NCBI RefSeq assembly: GCF_012726195.1
Contig: NZ_JAASAF010000015.1
Span: 1-64,000 of the forward strand
Length of the DNA stretch: 64,000 nt
Direction: 5' to 3'
Source of the DNA: Rhodococcus sp. HNM0563
GTDB taxonomy: Bacteria > Actinomycetota > Actinomycetes > Mycobacteriales > Mycobacteriaceae
Shown here: one piece after another, positions 26,354 to 36,403 of the stretch
Layout: every line of letters starts with the position of its first letter
How positions within the stretch are numbered: the first letter of the stretch is position 1
Made by a program: the position numbers and the translations under genes
Notes under the pieces: generated by a model
Told to the model about the DNA's origin: nothing
Databases searched by the model: none
Seen by the model: only the letters and a program-made list of their open reading frames with translations

Positions 26354-27991
26354 GTGGAGAACGGAGCAGATGGTCAGCAGACGCTGGCCACTGATCTCCC
26401 CATCCCCGCCCCGGGCTCGCTGCGGACGGCGATGCTGGCAGTGCCGCCCCACGGGCGCCGATGGCCCGGTGCCGCACGTGCCGCCCTGACTGTTGCATTA
26501 CCCGGGTTCATCGGTGTCGCGATGGGATTCGGTTCGGTTGCGGCAGTCGCCACCCTCGGCGCCTTTGCCGTCGTCTACGGCGAAGGCCGGCCCTACCGGA
26601 AACGGTGGCGAGTCATCATGATCGTCGGGCTCGCTCTCGTTGCGTTGGCAGGCGTCGGCGCCGCCATCGGATCGGAAGTCCATCGGGTCGTGAGCGCGGG
26701 TGGATCCGCGTGGTGCACGATGGCAGTGGCACTCGCGATGACGGTCGTCGTTGCGGTGTGCGCATTCGTCGTCGATGCGCTGCGTCTCGGCGCACCCGGA
26801 GCGTTCCTGTTGCTGTTCACCCTGGAAATCGCCTCCTTTCTGCCTGCCTCGGGTGTGTCCGTCGCGTCGGTCGCAACGTGGACTGCGATCGGCGCGGGCA
26901 CGGCGCTCGTAGTCGGGATGTCCGGCGTGATGGTCCGGCCGCGCACTCCGGAACGTATCGCGGTCGCTGCGGCGGTTGCCGCAGTCGACGCCGTGATGGC
27001 GGAGAACTCGGCGATGCGTCGCCGCACCGCCGTGCATGATCTGCACGCCGCATGGCAATGCCTGCACGATGCGGGGCTCGCCGGGTCGGCGGGAAACACC
27101 GATCCGGAGAGCTTCCCGGACCATCCGCTGACGCAAACGTTGTATGCCGCCCACCTGCGCTGTACCGCAGTTCTCCACACGGGGCACCACGATGAAGCAA
27201 CCCCTGCGGACCACCTCAGGCCGCAGATTCCGCTGCGCAGACCCTCGGTGCGTTACCGGCTCGCTCGTGCCGCGCACTTTCGAGCACGGTCGACGACCAT
27301 CGTGCTGCGGCTGCTTGTCGCTTGTCCGGCGGCAGGGGCAATCGCCGTTGCGCTGGGCGTCGGCAGGTCGGATTGGGCGGTCATCACGGCTGCGATGATC
27401 CTGCACCAGGGACCGGACCGGATCCTCGGTACGTACCGGGCAGTTCACCGGTTCGTGGGCACGGTGCTCGGTCTCTCATTACTCGCCGGACTGGTGTGGT
27501 TCGATCTGCACGGTGCTGCGCTCGTGGCCGTTCTGGCCTTGGCGATGGCCGGGACGGAGAACTTCCTGGTGCGCAACTACGGACTGGCGATGGTGTTCAT
27601 CACCCCGCTCGCGGTGATCCTCGGTGTACTCGGAGCGCCGGGCGATCTGGCGACGGTTGCGCAGGACCGATTCCTCGAAACGGTGGTCGGGGTGACTGTG
27701 GCCGTGGCTGTCATGTGGTGTGTGCTGCCGCGCGCGCATCGCAGGCACCTCACATTCGCGGATGCGCGGATCCGTGACCGCGTCTCGGAAATGACCGCCG
27801 CGACAGACGGCGAGGACCTTTCCGAGCTGCGCCGCGACCTCGAGTTCGACCTACACGCCTCCACGGTCGCAGCCATCACGGCCGCGCACACCGAACCTGT
27901 ATGGGCCCGCGATCATTGGCCGGAGCACCGTCGTCTACACGAACTCGGCTACCGGATTCTGACGTCCTCCGGCGGTCCCTACCGCGGATGA
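26354..27991 (+). CDS. FUSC-family membrane protein (aromatic-acid-exporter-like)
   Basis: 545 residues with two blocks of membrane helices (about residues 45-195 and 315-450) separated by a cytoplasmic stretch: the FUSC/YccS/AaeB architecture. The second block carries the family signature region RSDWAVITAAMILHQGPDRILGTYRAVHRFVGTVLG. Family members export aromatic carboxylic acids or other small molecules, or have unknown roles. The GTG start is the first in frame with no obvious ribosome binding site; a start further in (ATG at about 26429) is possible. Confidence 0.78.
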   Translation: MENGADGQQTLATDLPIPAPGSLRTAMLAVPPHGRRWPGAARAALTVALPGFIGVAMGFGSVAAVATLGAFAVVYGEGRPYRKRWRVIMIVGLALVALAGVGAAIGSEVHRVVSAGGSAWCTMAVALAMTVVVAVCAFVVDALRLGAPGAFLLLFTLEIASFLPASGVSVASVATWTAIGAGTALVVGMSGVMVRPRTPERIAVAAAVAAVDAVMAENSAMRRRTAVHDLHAAWQCLHDAGLAGSAGNTDPESFPDHPLTQTLYAAHLRCTAVLHTGHHDEATPADHLRPQIPLRRPSVRYRLARAAHFRARSTTIVLRLLVACPAAGAIAVALGVGRSDWAVITAAMILHQGPDRILGTYRAVHRFVGTVLGLSLLAGLVWFDLHGAALVAVLALAMAGTENFLVRNYGLAMVFITPLAVILGVLGAPGDLATVAQDRFLETVVGVTVAVAVMWCVLPRAHRRHLTFADARIRDRVSEMTAATDGEDLSELRRDLEFDLHASTVAAITAAHTEPVWARDHWPEHRRLHELGYRILTSSGGPYRG

Positions 27992-28085
27992 CGGCCGAGG
28001 GAGCCGATAAATGACTGGTGGGACGCAATCGTCGAGTGTTAAGGTCGTGCGTCCGAGTTCGACGTAGAGATCGGGAGGTGAGTTG

Positions 28086-28154
28086 ATGATTGCGGTGAAG
28101 ACCGCTGCGCTGTGCAGCGCCCGGATCATCCTTACTTCCTGGGCTCCGGTCTGA
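28086..28154 (+). CDS. possible 22-residue leader peptide upstream of rsgA
   Basis: ATG 28086 is preceded by an excellent ribosome binding site (GGAGGTG, 5-6 bases away), yet the frame closes after 22 codons. The product starts MIAVKTAALCSARIILTSW. A perfect hairpin follows at 28180-28196 (CGAACCG, loop TAT, CGGTTCG), before the rsgA start. The strong site without a long frame suggests a translated leader; no regulatory function is shown. Confidence 0.35.
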   Translation: MIAVKTAALCSARIILTSWAPV

Positions 28155-28249
28155 TCGATTCCCATCGTCGACAGCGGCGCGAACCGTATCGGTTCGTAGC
28201 CTCGATGGTTTCGGTGCTCGAGCGGGGCCCCTCACCCAAGGGTCTCACC

Positions 28250-29329
28250 ATGTATTCATCTCGACCTTCCCCGTCTCCGCTGTCCGCACTCGGCTGGGAC
28301 GACTCGTTCGAAGCGCTATTCGCAGAATATGCGGCCGCTGGTCTGGTTCCGGCTCGCGTCGTGCGGGTCGACCGTGGCCGCTGTGACACATTCACCGAAT
28401 CGGGTCCTGTCCGCGCTGCCAGCGTGGCGGTCGCCTCCCTCGACCCCGTCCTGTCCGTGTGCACGGGCGACTGGGCAGCGCTGCGCCCAGGTCCGGAACC
28501 GGAACTGGTGGCACTGCTGCCCCGGCGCAGCGCAATCACCAGGGCATCATCGGATCGCACGTCCCACCAGCAGGTTCTGGCGGCGAATGTCGATTCCGTC
28601 GTCATCGCGGTATCGCTCGCGGCACCGCTCAACGCGGGCCGGATCGAACGCCTCCTCGCGCTGGCCTGGGACAGCGGAGCAAAGCCCGTCATCGTACTCA
28701 CGAAAGCCGATGTCGCCGACGATCAGGGAACAGCGCAGGACGTCATCACTGCCTTGGCTCCCGGCGTGGACATCGTCTCCACCAGTTCCACCACAGGTGC
28801 GGGCCTGGACGTCCTGTCGGAGATGCTGACCGGGACCACTGTCCTCCTCGGCCCATCAGGAGCAGGGAAATCCACACTCGCCAACGCGCTGCTCGGAAGT
28901 CAGCAGATGGACACCAGCGAAGTGCGGGCCGGCGACGGCAAGGGCCGGCACACCACCGTGCACCGCGAGTTGCTGCCGTTGCCGGGCGGCGGAGTGCTCA
29001 TCGATACCCCGGGTCTGCGAGGTATCGGGCTGCAGGATGCCGCAGACGGGGTCGAGCGGGCGTTCTCCGAGATCGAGGCCTACGCACACGACTGCGCTTT
29101 CCGTGACTGCCAACATCGCAGTGAACCAGGCTGCGCGGTTCAGGAAGCCATAGTCGACGGCAGGTTGGATGTAGGCCGACTCGATCGATACCGCAAGCTG
29201 TTACGCGAAAGCGAGTGGGCCGCCTCTCGCGGCAACGACGCTCGTGCGTCGAGCAAGAGAAACAAAACCCAGAAGCAGATCACGCGCGACCTACGCGCGA
29301 CCTATCGATTCCGCGACCGCCAGCGATAA
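28250..29329 (+). CDS. rsgA: ribosome small-subunit-dependent GTPase A
   Basis: 359 residues. The circularly permuted GTPase order G4-G1-G3 is diagnostic: VLTKADV (G4), then GPSGAGKST at 201-209 (G1), then DTPGLRG (G3). An N-terminal OB-fold precedes it and a C-terminal zinc-binding segment follows (CAFRDCQHRSEPGC). The protein assists maturation of the 30S subunit. The start is uncertain: ATG 28250 lacks a clear ribosome binding site, and in-frame ATG 28205 is an alternative. The basic tail (SSKRNKTQKQ) fits RNA contact. It is a single gene, possibly preceded by a leader peptide. Confidence 0.9.
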   Translation: MYSSRPSPSPLSALGWDDSFEALFAEYAAAGLVPARVVRVDRGRCDTFTESGPVRAASVAVASLDPVLSVCTGDWAALRPGPEPELVALLPRRSAITRASSDRTSHQQVLAANVDSVVIAVSLAAPLNAGRIERLLALAWDSGAKPVIVLTKADVADDQGTAQDVITALAPGVDIVSTSSTTGAGLDVLSEMLTGTTVLLGPSGAGKSTLANALLGSQQMDTSEVRAGDGKGRHTTVHRELLPLPGGGVLIDTPGLRGIGLQDAADGVERAFSEIEAYAHDCAFRDCQHRSEPGCAVQEAIVDGRLDVGRLDRYRKLLRESEWAASRGNDARASSKRNKTQKQITRDLRATYRFRDRQR

Positions 29330-29385
29330 CCCCGACCGTGACGCTATCGCTGTGCCACTTACTATCTCGAACGGAGATGAACGCT

Positions 29386-29898
29386 TTGAGCACTCATACC
29401 GACTGGATTTCCCGCGCCGAGACCGACGCCGAGATCCCTGCAATCCGCGAGATCAACCTCGCAGCATTCGATACCGCAGAGGAGGCCGGCCTTGTCGACG
29501 CCCTACGCGCCGATCCGGCATGGATAGGCGGCCTGTCCATCTTCAGTGCGGGACCCGACGGCAAGCCTGTCGGGTACGCGCTGCTGACTCGCTGTCACGT
29601 CGACGACACTCCGGCCCTGTGCCTGGGGCCGTGCGCGGTCCTGCCCGAACATCAGAACACCGGGGCGGGTTCCGCTGCGATCCGTGCTGTTCTCGAGGCC
29701 GCGGAGCAGGCGGGTGAGAACTTCGTGATCGTTCTCGGGCATCCGAACTACTACCCGCGTTTCGGCTTCACCCGCGCTTCCGAGTACGGCATCCGGCTCA
29801 GTATCGATGTCCCGGACGAGGCGTTGATGGCACTGAGCCTCAGCTCCGAACCGCTGCCCAGCGGCACTGTTCGCTACGCAGCGCCCTTCGGTATCTGA
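29386..29898 (+). CDS. GNAT-family N-acetyltransferase
   Basis: 170 residues from TTG 29386. It has the GNAT pattern: IREINLAAFDTAEE, the acetyl-CoA loop region LGPCAVLPEHQNTGAGSAAI and VLGHPNYYPRFGFTRASEYGI, typical of the YhbS-like subgroup. An ATG at 29377 directly abuts GGAG with no spacing, whereas TTG 29386 lies nine bases away, so the TTG is preferred. The acceptor is unknown. It ends before a perfect terminator hairpin. Confidence 0.82.
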   Translation: MSTHTDWISRAETDAEIPAIREINLAAFDTAEEAGLVDALRADPAWIGGLSIFSAGPDGKPVGYALLTRCHVDDTPALCLGPCAVLPEHQNTGAGSAAIRAVLEAAEQAGENFVIVLGHPNYYPRFGFTRASEYGIRLSIDVPDEALMALSLSSEPLPSGTVRYAAPFGI

Positions 29899-29935
29899 CC
29901 CGAGCCGAAACGCTCCGCTCCACTTGCCCGTTGCC

Positions 29936-29970
29936 CTGGGCTCGCCCGCAGTCATGCCGGGCGAGCCCAG
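29936..29970. terminator. perfect 13-bp hairpin after the acetyltransferase gene
   Basis: CTGGGCTCGCCCG (29936-29948) pairs fully with CGGGCGAGCCCAG (29958-29970) around a nine-base loop. It lies between a forward gene and a reverse-strand remnant, so it could end transcripts from both sides. No U-tract follows, as is common in actinomycetes. Confidence 0.7.
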
Positions 29971-30034
29971 GTGCACCGAAGCCCTTCTGCTTGTCGAATG
30001 TGTCTTCAGAGTGGGCCCGTCGGCTACCGGAGAC

Positions 30035-30470
30035 TCATCGCTTCGTACGGCGACGGTGGAGAACCGTGCAAGCACCGGCAATGGCAGCCGTGAGGGCGCC
30101 GGTCGCGAGCAGCTGAGTGCGGGCGGCGCTGTCGAACAGCGCCAGCACCACGATGCCGGCGAGCAGGCCGAGTGTCGCGTACGACAGGTACGGAAATCCC
30201 CACATCTTCAGTGGCAGAGTATCTTCGGTTCCGTTTCGTCGGGCGCGACGTCGCAACACCATGTGCGACACCGCAACGAACGTCCACAGCACCAGAATGG
30301 TGGAACCGACCGCATTGAGCAGCAGTGGGAGAACCTTCTCCGGGTAGGCGTAGTTCAGTCCGACGGTGACGAATCCGAACGCGACCGACGCGAGCACCGC
30401 GTTGCGGGGCACCCCGTTCCTCGAGGTGCGGCCGAATGCGGGGTATGCCGAACCTCGGTGCAGGGCCGGC
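30035..30470 (-). pseudogene. APC-family amino acid permease, C-terminal fragment
   Basis: The readable part resembles the last four helices of an APC-type (GABA/lysine permease-like) transporter: RTSRNGVPRNAVLASVAFGF, LNAVGSTILVLWTFVAVSHM, LPLKMWGFPYLSYATLGLL. In-frame family-like sequence continues a little upstream of GTG 30412 (AYPAFGRTSRNGV) and then loses similarity near 30450-30470. The eight N-terminal helices are missing. The plus strand of the adjoining 30450-30556 can encode a hydrophobic tail (RLAVTLAVALLAVLAVPGF) that may be another gene fragment. Confidence 0.7.
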
Positions 30471-30616
30471 TCGCCGTCACGCTCGCCGTCGCGCTGCTGG
30501 CGGTGCTCGCGGTACCGGGCTTCGAGACGGTCGCTGACGCCGCCGCCGACCGCTGACTCCGAGCAGGTGTCGGAGCACCGACGATGGGCGGAGACGGTTC
30601 GAATAGGAGAATGGCG

Positions 30617-30642
30617 TCACCCCGGAGATTTCCTTGGGGTGA
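30617..30642. terminator. small hairpin downstream of the AAA ATPase gene
   Basis: TCACCCC (30617-30623) pairs with GGGGTGA (30636-30642) around a 12-base loop, 16 bases beyond the ATPase stop codon on the minus strand. It is a plausible but not strong terminator. Confidence 0.45.
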
Positions 30643-30657
30643 GGCCCTTCTCGCGTA

Positions 30658-31833
30658 TCAGGCGGCGGGTTGGCGCCGGATGAAATCCGCCATGCCGGGC
30701 ACGGTGAACGCGATCCGTCCGTGCTCGGGCGCCCAAACTAGGCCCTTCTTGATCGCGGTCTCGCGGACGTCGCTGACACCGCTGACAGTCGCTCCCATCA
30801 GTTCGGCCACTTTGCCCGACCTAGGTGCATCTTCGCCGGTGGCGGCGAGGGCCGTCAGGTAGCGGCGCTCCCTCTCCGTCGCCCGATTCCACCGGGAGGG
30901 GAAGAAACCTTCATCGAGGTGGCTTCGCCCGACCTCGACGGCAAGTTCTGCGTCTTCTGTTTGGAAAGGTGCCTCCGGTGCGAGGTTCCAGATGGCCTTG
31001 CCGTACTCCTGCAGGAAGTACGGGTAGCCGCCACTGGCGGTGACGAGCACTTCGAGCGCGTCGTCGGTGAAGTCACCTCCGTGGTGGCGGACCGGGATCC
31101 TCAGCGCGTCGGCGGCGGCGTCTTTGTCGAGCGGGCCGACTGTGCTGTAGAGGAACTGGCGTTCGGCGTAGGAGCGGTTGTCGGCCAGGATGGCAGGCAG
31201 GTTGGGAAGACCGGCGCCGATGAGGAAGAACGGCCATTCGCGTTGGCCAGCCCGGTGTTGGACGGTCAGGAGCGCCGAGAGAAGGTCGGTGTCGAGGTCC
31301 TGCATTTCGTCGATGAACAGGCCGAAGGCGCTGCCCCGCGGTTTGAGTGCGGTGGTGATCGCTTCGACGAGTTCCTCGATGTCGAGGTCGATGTCACCAC
31401 TCGAAGCGGCGGGTTGAGAGGTGCCGACGTTGACGGTGGCCGGTCCGAGACCGAACTCGAGGGAGAATCCGCGGGCCAGCTCGATCAAGGGGTCGATGAG
31501 CTTCTGGATCTTGTGCTTGCGGCTGTACCGGCGCAGGCCGACAGTCAGTTCCTGGCCCAATTTTGCACGCACGGCGGCGGTGCCGGCAGCGTTGGGTCGT
31601 GCTTCGATACCGATGGTCAGCCATCCCTGCCGGTCGGCGTGTTCGGCGAGAGTGTTCAGCAAGGTCGTCTTACCGACTCCACGTAGGCCGGACAGGACCA
31701 TGCCCCGGTCGTAGTTGCGTCGCTTGCTTCGAGCGACGAGCAGGTCGAATGCGTCGATCTGCTCGTCCCGGCCTTCCAGCGCGGGAGGACGCAACCCTGA
31801 TCCGGGCTTGAAGGGGTTCAGTTCCAGATCCAT
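30658..31833 (-). CDS. AAA+ ATPase (STAND/ORC-like), conserved in actinomycetes
   Basis: 391 residues. The opening NPFKPGSGLRPPALEGRDEQ is typical of Orc1/Cdc6-like and archaeal-type ATPases. Walker A GLRGVGKTT lies at 49-57, Walker B with FIDEMQDL at 173-180, and an arginine-rich sensor segment RSYAERQFLYSTVGPL follows. The C-terminus (about 310-391) looks like a winged helix (GKVAELMGATVSGVSDVRETAIKKGLVW). DNA binding is therefore likely; the cellular role is unknown. ATG 31833 has no ribosome binding site, but TATACT ends 7 bases before it, so a leaderless transcript is likely. A palindrome overlaps the promoter. Confidence 0.8.
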   Translation of the reverse strand: MDLELNPFKPGSGLRPPALEGRDEQIDAFDLLVARSKRRNYDRGMVLSGLRGVGKTTLLNTLAEHADRQGWLTIGIEARPNAAGTAAVRAKLGQELTVGLRRYSRKHKIQKLIDPLIELARGFSLEFGLGPATVNVGTSQPAASSGDIDLDIEELVEAITTALKPRGSAFGLFIDEMQDLDTDLLSALLTVQHRAGQREWPFFLIGAGLPNLPAILADNRSYAERQFLYSTVGPLDKDAAADALRIPVRHHGGDFTDDALEVLVTASGGYPYFLQEYGKAIWNLAPEAPFQTEDAELAVEVGRSHLDEGFFPSRWNRATERERRYLTALAATGEDAPRSGKVAELMGATVSGVSDVRETAIKKGLVWAPEHGRIAFTVPGMADFIRRQPAA

Positions 31834-31840
31834 ATGGAGG

Positions 31841-31870
31841 AGTATAGGCAGCTATGGGGAATTTCCCATA
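31841..31870 (-). promoter_or_regulatory. leaderless promoter with palindromic operator for the AAA ATPase gene
   Basis: Minus-strand TATACT (31846-31841) is spaced 7 bases from ATG 31833. TATGGGGAATTTCCCATA (31853-31870) is a palindrome with one mismatched pair, covering the -35 region. Autoregulation through the ATPase's own winged helix is possible. Confidence 0.55.
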
Positions 31871-32036
31871 CCTAACCATACTGTCCCCGAAGTTCCCCGA
31901 TCTGCGCCCTACGTCATCTCGGCGCGGGTGCGGTTCAGGCAACTGCAACTGTGCACGGAGCGAAGGTTCGGAGCCGTCTCGGTCGAATTTTCTGTGCAAT
32001 CCGCACAGTTGTATCGATTCGTGCTGGTGGATCAGG

Positions 32037-32546
32037 TCAACGGCGGTACGCCGGTGCCTTCGCCGATCGTTCGGGCTCGAGCGTTCGCAGCAGCGGCATC
32101 GCGCGGTAATGCACCACTTCGGACAGCACCATCACGCTGGTCGACCGGGCGACGATCGACGACCTGTTCAATTCGATGAGAGTCTGCTGTAGCCCGATGT
32201 GTGAATCGGCGCCGATGCGACACAGGATGTCGCCCGCGCCTGTCGTGGCGAATGCCTCGAGCACTCCGGGAATCGCCTCCAGTACTTCGGTGACCGCTTC
32301 GAGTGCGCCCTGAACGATCTCCATCGTCACGAAGGCCTGAACTTCGAAGCCTGCTGCAGCCAGGTTGATTCGGGGTTCGTAGCCGGCGATGACGCCGGTG
32401 CCCTCCAGTCGTTTGAGGCGCGCGGAGACCGTCGCGCGCGCGACCGTCAGGCGGCGTGACAATTCGAGTGCACCGATCTTCGGATCGGCGTGCAGCGCGT
32501 CGAGTAGCGCAAAATCCAACTCGTCCAGTTGTACGGGCTCGCGCAT
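32037..32546 (-). CDS. Lrp/AsnC-family regulator, probable hpd regulator
   Basis: 169 residues. The helix-turn-helix (LDELDFALLDALHADPKIGALELSRRLTVARATVSARLKRLE) is followed by the RAM ligand-binding domain (AFVTMEIVQGALEAVTEVLEAIPGV, TTGAGDILCRIGADS). ATG 32546 has GGAAGGA six bases upstream. It is divergent from hpd, 187 bp away, the usual layout for a dedicated regulator of tyrosine breakdown. The effector is probably tyrosine or a keto acid (inference). Confidence 0.87.
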   Translation of the reverse strand: MREPVQLDELDFALLDALHADPKIGALELSRRLTVARATVSARLKRLEGTGVIAGYEPRINLAAAGFEVQAFVTMEIVQGALEAVTEVLEAIPGVLEAFATTGAGDILCRIGADSHIGLQQTLIELNRSSIVARSTSVMVLSEVVHYRAMPLLRTLEPERSAKAPAYRR

Positions 32547-32575
32547 GGCGGGTCCTTCCCATCGAGCCGCAAATT

Positions 32576-32592
32576 CTATGCCGATTGTATAG
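32576..32592. promoter_or_regulatory. possible Lrp-type site in the lrp-hpd divergent region
   Basis: CTATGCCGATTGTATAG has short inverted arms (CTAT/ATAG) and lies 29 bases before the Lrp-family gene. It is AT-richer than its surroundings. The evidence is weak. Confidence 0.3.
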
Positions 32593-33939
<1,347 letters not shown>

Positions 33940-34007
33940 TCGCGCGATGAGTTCCTCACCTCGGGCTGGTCTGCACTGGCAGAAACTCCGAGTGAAGGGA
34001 CCGGCCG

Positions 34008-34634
34008 ATGCCGAAGTCTGCACATCCGTATGTTGCCGGGGAGCGGCGAGACCTCCTCGAGGTACTCGACCGACTCGACGAGCAGCAGTGGGCCACCGCG
34101 TCGCTGTGTGAAGGGTGGCGGATTCGAGAAGTGCTCGCGCACACCACCACAGCGTTCAGGTACAGCATTCCGAAGCTTGTTCTCGCAATGGTGAAGGCGC
34201 GAGGTGACATCAACCGCGCGTCCGACGCGTGTGCCCGTGCCGACACTCGTGCATTGTCGGACGCAGAGCTACTCGACAGTCTGCGGAGGAACATCGAGCA
34301 TCCGTGGCATCCGCCGGGAGATGGGCCGGAGGCGACACTGTTCCACGAAGTGATTCATGGCCTCGACATGACCGTCGCGCTCGGCATCGACCGAACGGTG
34401 CCGAGCGAGCGCATCGAGATGATGATCGGATCGTTGAATCCCAAGGCCATCGAGTTCTTCGGCGCCGATCTGACCGGTGTCCGATTGGAGGCCGACGATC
34501 ATGACTGGTCGTTCGGCACGGGCTCTACGGTCACCGGATCGGCTCAGCATCTCCTGCTGGTCCTGGCGGGCCGGACTCTTCCGCCGGGTCTGTTGTCAGG
34601 GGAGCAGAGCGGACGGTTCACCGCGGGGGTGTGA
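34008..34634 (+). CDS. mycothiol-dependent maleylpyruvate isomerase-family protein
   Basis: 208 residues of the DinB/MDMPI-like fold. DEQQWATASLCEGWRIREVLAHTTT contains the Trp-(S/R)-x-x-(E/D)-x-x-x-H helix with a metal histidine, and FHEVIHGLDMTVALGI supplies two further histidines. Many members use mycothiol; others are of unknown function. It begins 68 bp after hpd in the same direction, so it may be co-transcribed. Because the homogentisate route needs a maleylacetoacetate isomerase and no glutathione-type enzyme is visible, this protein is a candidate (inference). Confidence 0.72.
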   Translation: MPKSAHPYVAGERRDLLEVLDRLDEQQWATASLCEGWRIREVLAHTTTAFRYSIPKLVLAMVKARGDINRASDACARADTRALSDAELLDSLRRNIEHPWHPPGDGPEATLFHEVIHGLDMTVALGIDRTVPSERIEMMIGSLNPKAIEFFGADLTGVRLEADDHDWSFGTGSTVTGSAQHLLLVLAGRTLPPGLLSGEQSGRFTAGV

Positions 34635-34639
34635 ACCTG

Positions 34640-35083
34640 TCAGGCGAGTTGCGTGAGGCGGGTGCGCAGCGCCTGCTCGGTCTGTCGTACGGCCGTGCCC
34701 ACGATCGGCTCGATGAGTTTGCCGAGGGCGCGGCCGGCGAGGCCTCCGGGAAGTTCGTAGCCGAAGATGACGTCCAGGCGGGCTTGCCTGCCGTCGAGTT
34801 CGGTGAACTTCCACGATGATGACGTCCGGAAACCCGAGACCGACGACAACACGATCACCTTGCTGTGTTCCCATTCGACGATCTCGACGCGGGAATCGAG
34901 GTTCTTCGGGCCGACTCGCATGGTGGCGTCGAACCTCGCGCCGAGGCCCTGGATCTGTGCTCCGACCGGTTCGAATCGGACGACGCCGAACATCCACTCG
35001 GGGACGGTGCGATGGTCGTCGACGTAGTCGAACGCGACGTCGACAGGAACATTCGCGACGGCGCTGTGGCGGACCTCGATCAT
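34640..35083 (-). CDS. SRPBCC-family (polyketide cyclase-like) protein
   Basis: 147 residues starting MIEVRHSAVANVPVDVAFDYVDD, the standard START/Bet v1-like opening, with WMFGVVRFEPVG and a long C-terminal helix (LGKLIEPIVGTAVRQTEQALRTRL). Such proteins bind hydrophobic ligands, and many are of unknown role in actinomycetes. It is convergent with the preceding gene (five bases between the stops). An ATG start at 35083 fits the family; frames further upstream are unlike it. Confidence 0.8.
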   Translation of the reverse strand: MIEVRHSAVANVPVDVAFDYVDDHRTVPEWMFGVVRFEPVGAQIQGLGARFDATMRVGPKNLDSRVEIVEWEHSKVIVLSSVSGFRTSSSWKFTELDGRQARLDVIFGYELPGGLAGRALGKLIEPIVGTAVRQTEQALRTRLTQLA

Positions 35084-35239
35084 GGTGAGTAGATCCCTTC
35101 GACACTTGTTTCTGTTACGTAGGGTAGCTATTACTTTTCGGTGCGGGAAGAGGCGCGTCCGAAGTTCTCTCCCGAAATGCCGGAAAACCTGTTTCACTCT
35201 GCGGTAGATCGCGTGGTTCCCATCGCATAGGAGGCTTCG

Positions 35240-36367
35240 GTGAAGGTCAAAGCGGCAGTGATCAAGGGCGTGAACCAGAAATGGGAGATCGAGGAGATCG
35301 ATCTCGGCGACCCGGTGGCGGGTGAGGTGCAGGTCAAGCTTGCGGCGTCCGGGTTGTGCCACTCCGATGAACATCTGCGTACCGGAGCGTCACCGCTCCC
35401 GTCGTTCCCCGCGCTCGGTGGTCACGAGGGTGCGGGCGTCGTCACCAAGGTCGGTCCGGGCGTCACTTCCGTGGCGGAGGGGGACCACGTCGTCCTCGCG
35501 TTCATCCCGGCGTGCGGACGGTGTCGCTCGTGCGCGAAGGGGTTGCAGAACATCTGTGACGAGGGCGCCGGACTCCTCACCGGAAAAGCGATCTCCGACA
35601 AGACCAACCGGGTGACGCTGGACGGCGAGCCGGTCATCCAGATGTGCCTGCTCGGTACTTTCGCCCCGTACGTCACGGTCAACGAGGCGTCGGTCATCAA
35701 GATCGAGAAGGATATCCCGCTCGAGAAGGCGGCGCTTCTCGGTTGTGGTGTCGCGACCGGTTGGGGATCGGCGACGGCGATCGGCGGGACCAAGGTCGGT
35801 GACGCAGTGGTCGTAATCGGCGTCGGTGGCGTCGGTATCAACTCTGTGCAGGGTGCGGCCCACGCCGGTGCGCGCTTCGTGATCGCGATCGATCCCGTCG
35901 AATTCAAGCGGGACAAGGCCAAGGAATTCGGTGCGACGCACACCTTCGCGTCGCTCGAGGAGGCCGCTCCGGTGATCGGTGAGATCACCTGGGGCGCAAT
36001 GGCAGACGTCACCATCATCACCGTCGGTGAGATCCACGGCGACATGATCGCGCCTGCGCTCGCGGTGACCGCGAAGGGTGGTCAAGTCGTGGTCGTGGGT
36101 ATGGGTGACGCGCGGGATACCGAGGTCACCATGAGTCTGTTCGAGCTCACGCTGCTGCAGAAGCGGGTGCAGGGCGCGATCTTCGGCGGTGTCGGGCCGC
36201 GTTCGCAGATCCCGAAGCTGCTCGAGTTGTACCGCAACAATCAACTCGAACTCGATGGTCTCGTCACCAAGACCTACAAGCTCGAAGACATCAACGAGGG
36301 CTACGCCGACATGCTCGCAGGCAAGAACCTGCGCGGGGTCATCGTCTACGGCGACGACGACTACTGA
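35240..36367 (+). CDS. NDMA-dependent-type zinc alcohol dehydrogenase
   Basis: 375 residues of the class III-like medium-chain dehydrogenase group. The catalytic zinc site is in ASGLCHSDEH and GGHEGAGVV, the structural zinc cysteines in CGRCRSCAKG...NICDEG, and the Rossmann loop VIGVGGVGINSVQGA. These features fit the NDMA-dependent alcohol dehydrogenases of Rhodococcus and mycobacteria, which keep NAD tightly bound. GTG 35240 has AGGAGG six bases upstream. A TetR gene and an acyl-CoA dehydrogenase follow in the same direction, suggesting alcohol or acyl-chain oxidation. Confidence 0.87.
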   Translation: MKVKAAVIKGVNQKWEIEEIDLGDPVAGEVQVKLAASGLCHSDEHLRTGASPLPSFPALGGHEGAGVVTKVGPGVTSVAEGDHVVLAFIPACGRCRSCAKGLQNICDEGAGLLTGKAISDKTNRVTLDGEPVIQMCLLGTFAPYVTVNEASVIKIEKDIPLEKAALLGCGVATGWGSATAIGGTKVGDAVVVIGVGGVGINSVQGAAHAGARFVIAIDPVEFKRDKAKEFGATHTFASLEEAAPVIGEITWGAMADVTIITVGEIHGDMIAPALAVTAKGGQVVVVGMGDARDTEVTMSLFELTLLQKRVQGAIFGGVGPRSQIPKLLELYRNNQLELDGLVTKTYKLEDINEGYADMLAGKNLRGVIVYGDDDY

Positions 36368-36403
36368 GTCTGTACGGGGTGGCCGTCCTTTACCGTGATG
36401 TCC

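Noticed and set aside
29924-30556. 210-codon plus-strand open frame
   Set aside because: Most of it is antisense to the APC permease fragment; only its last 35 codons look protein-like and are mentioned as a possible gene fragment.
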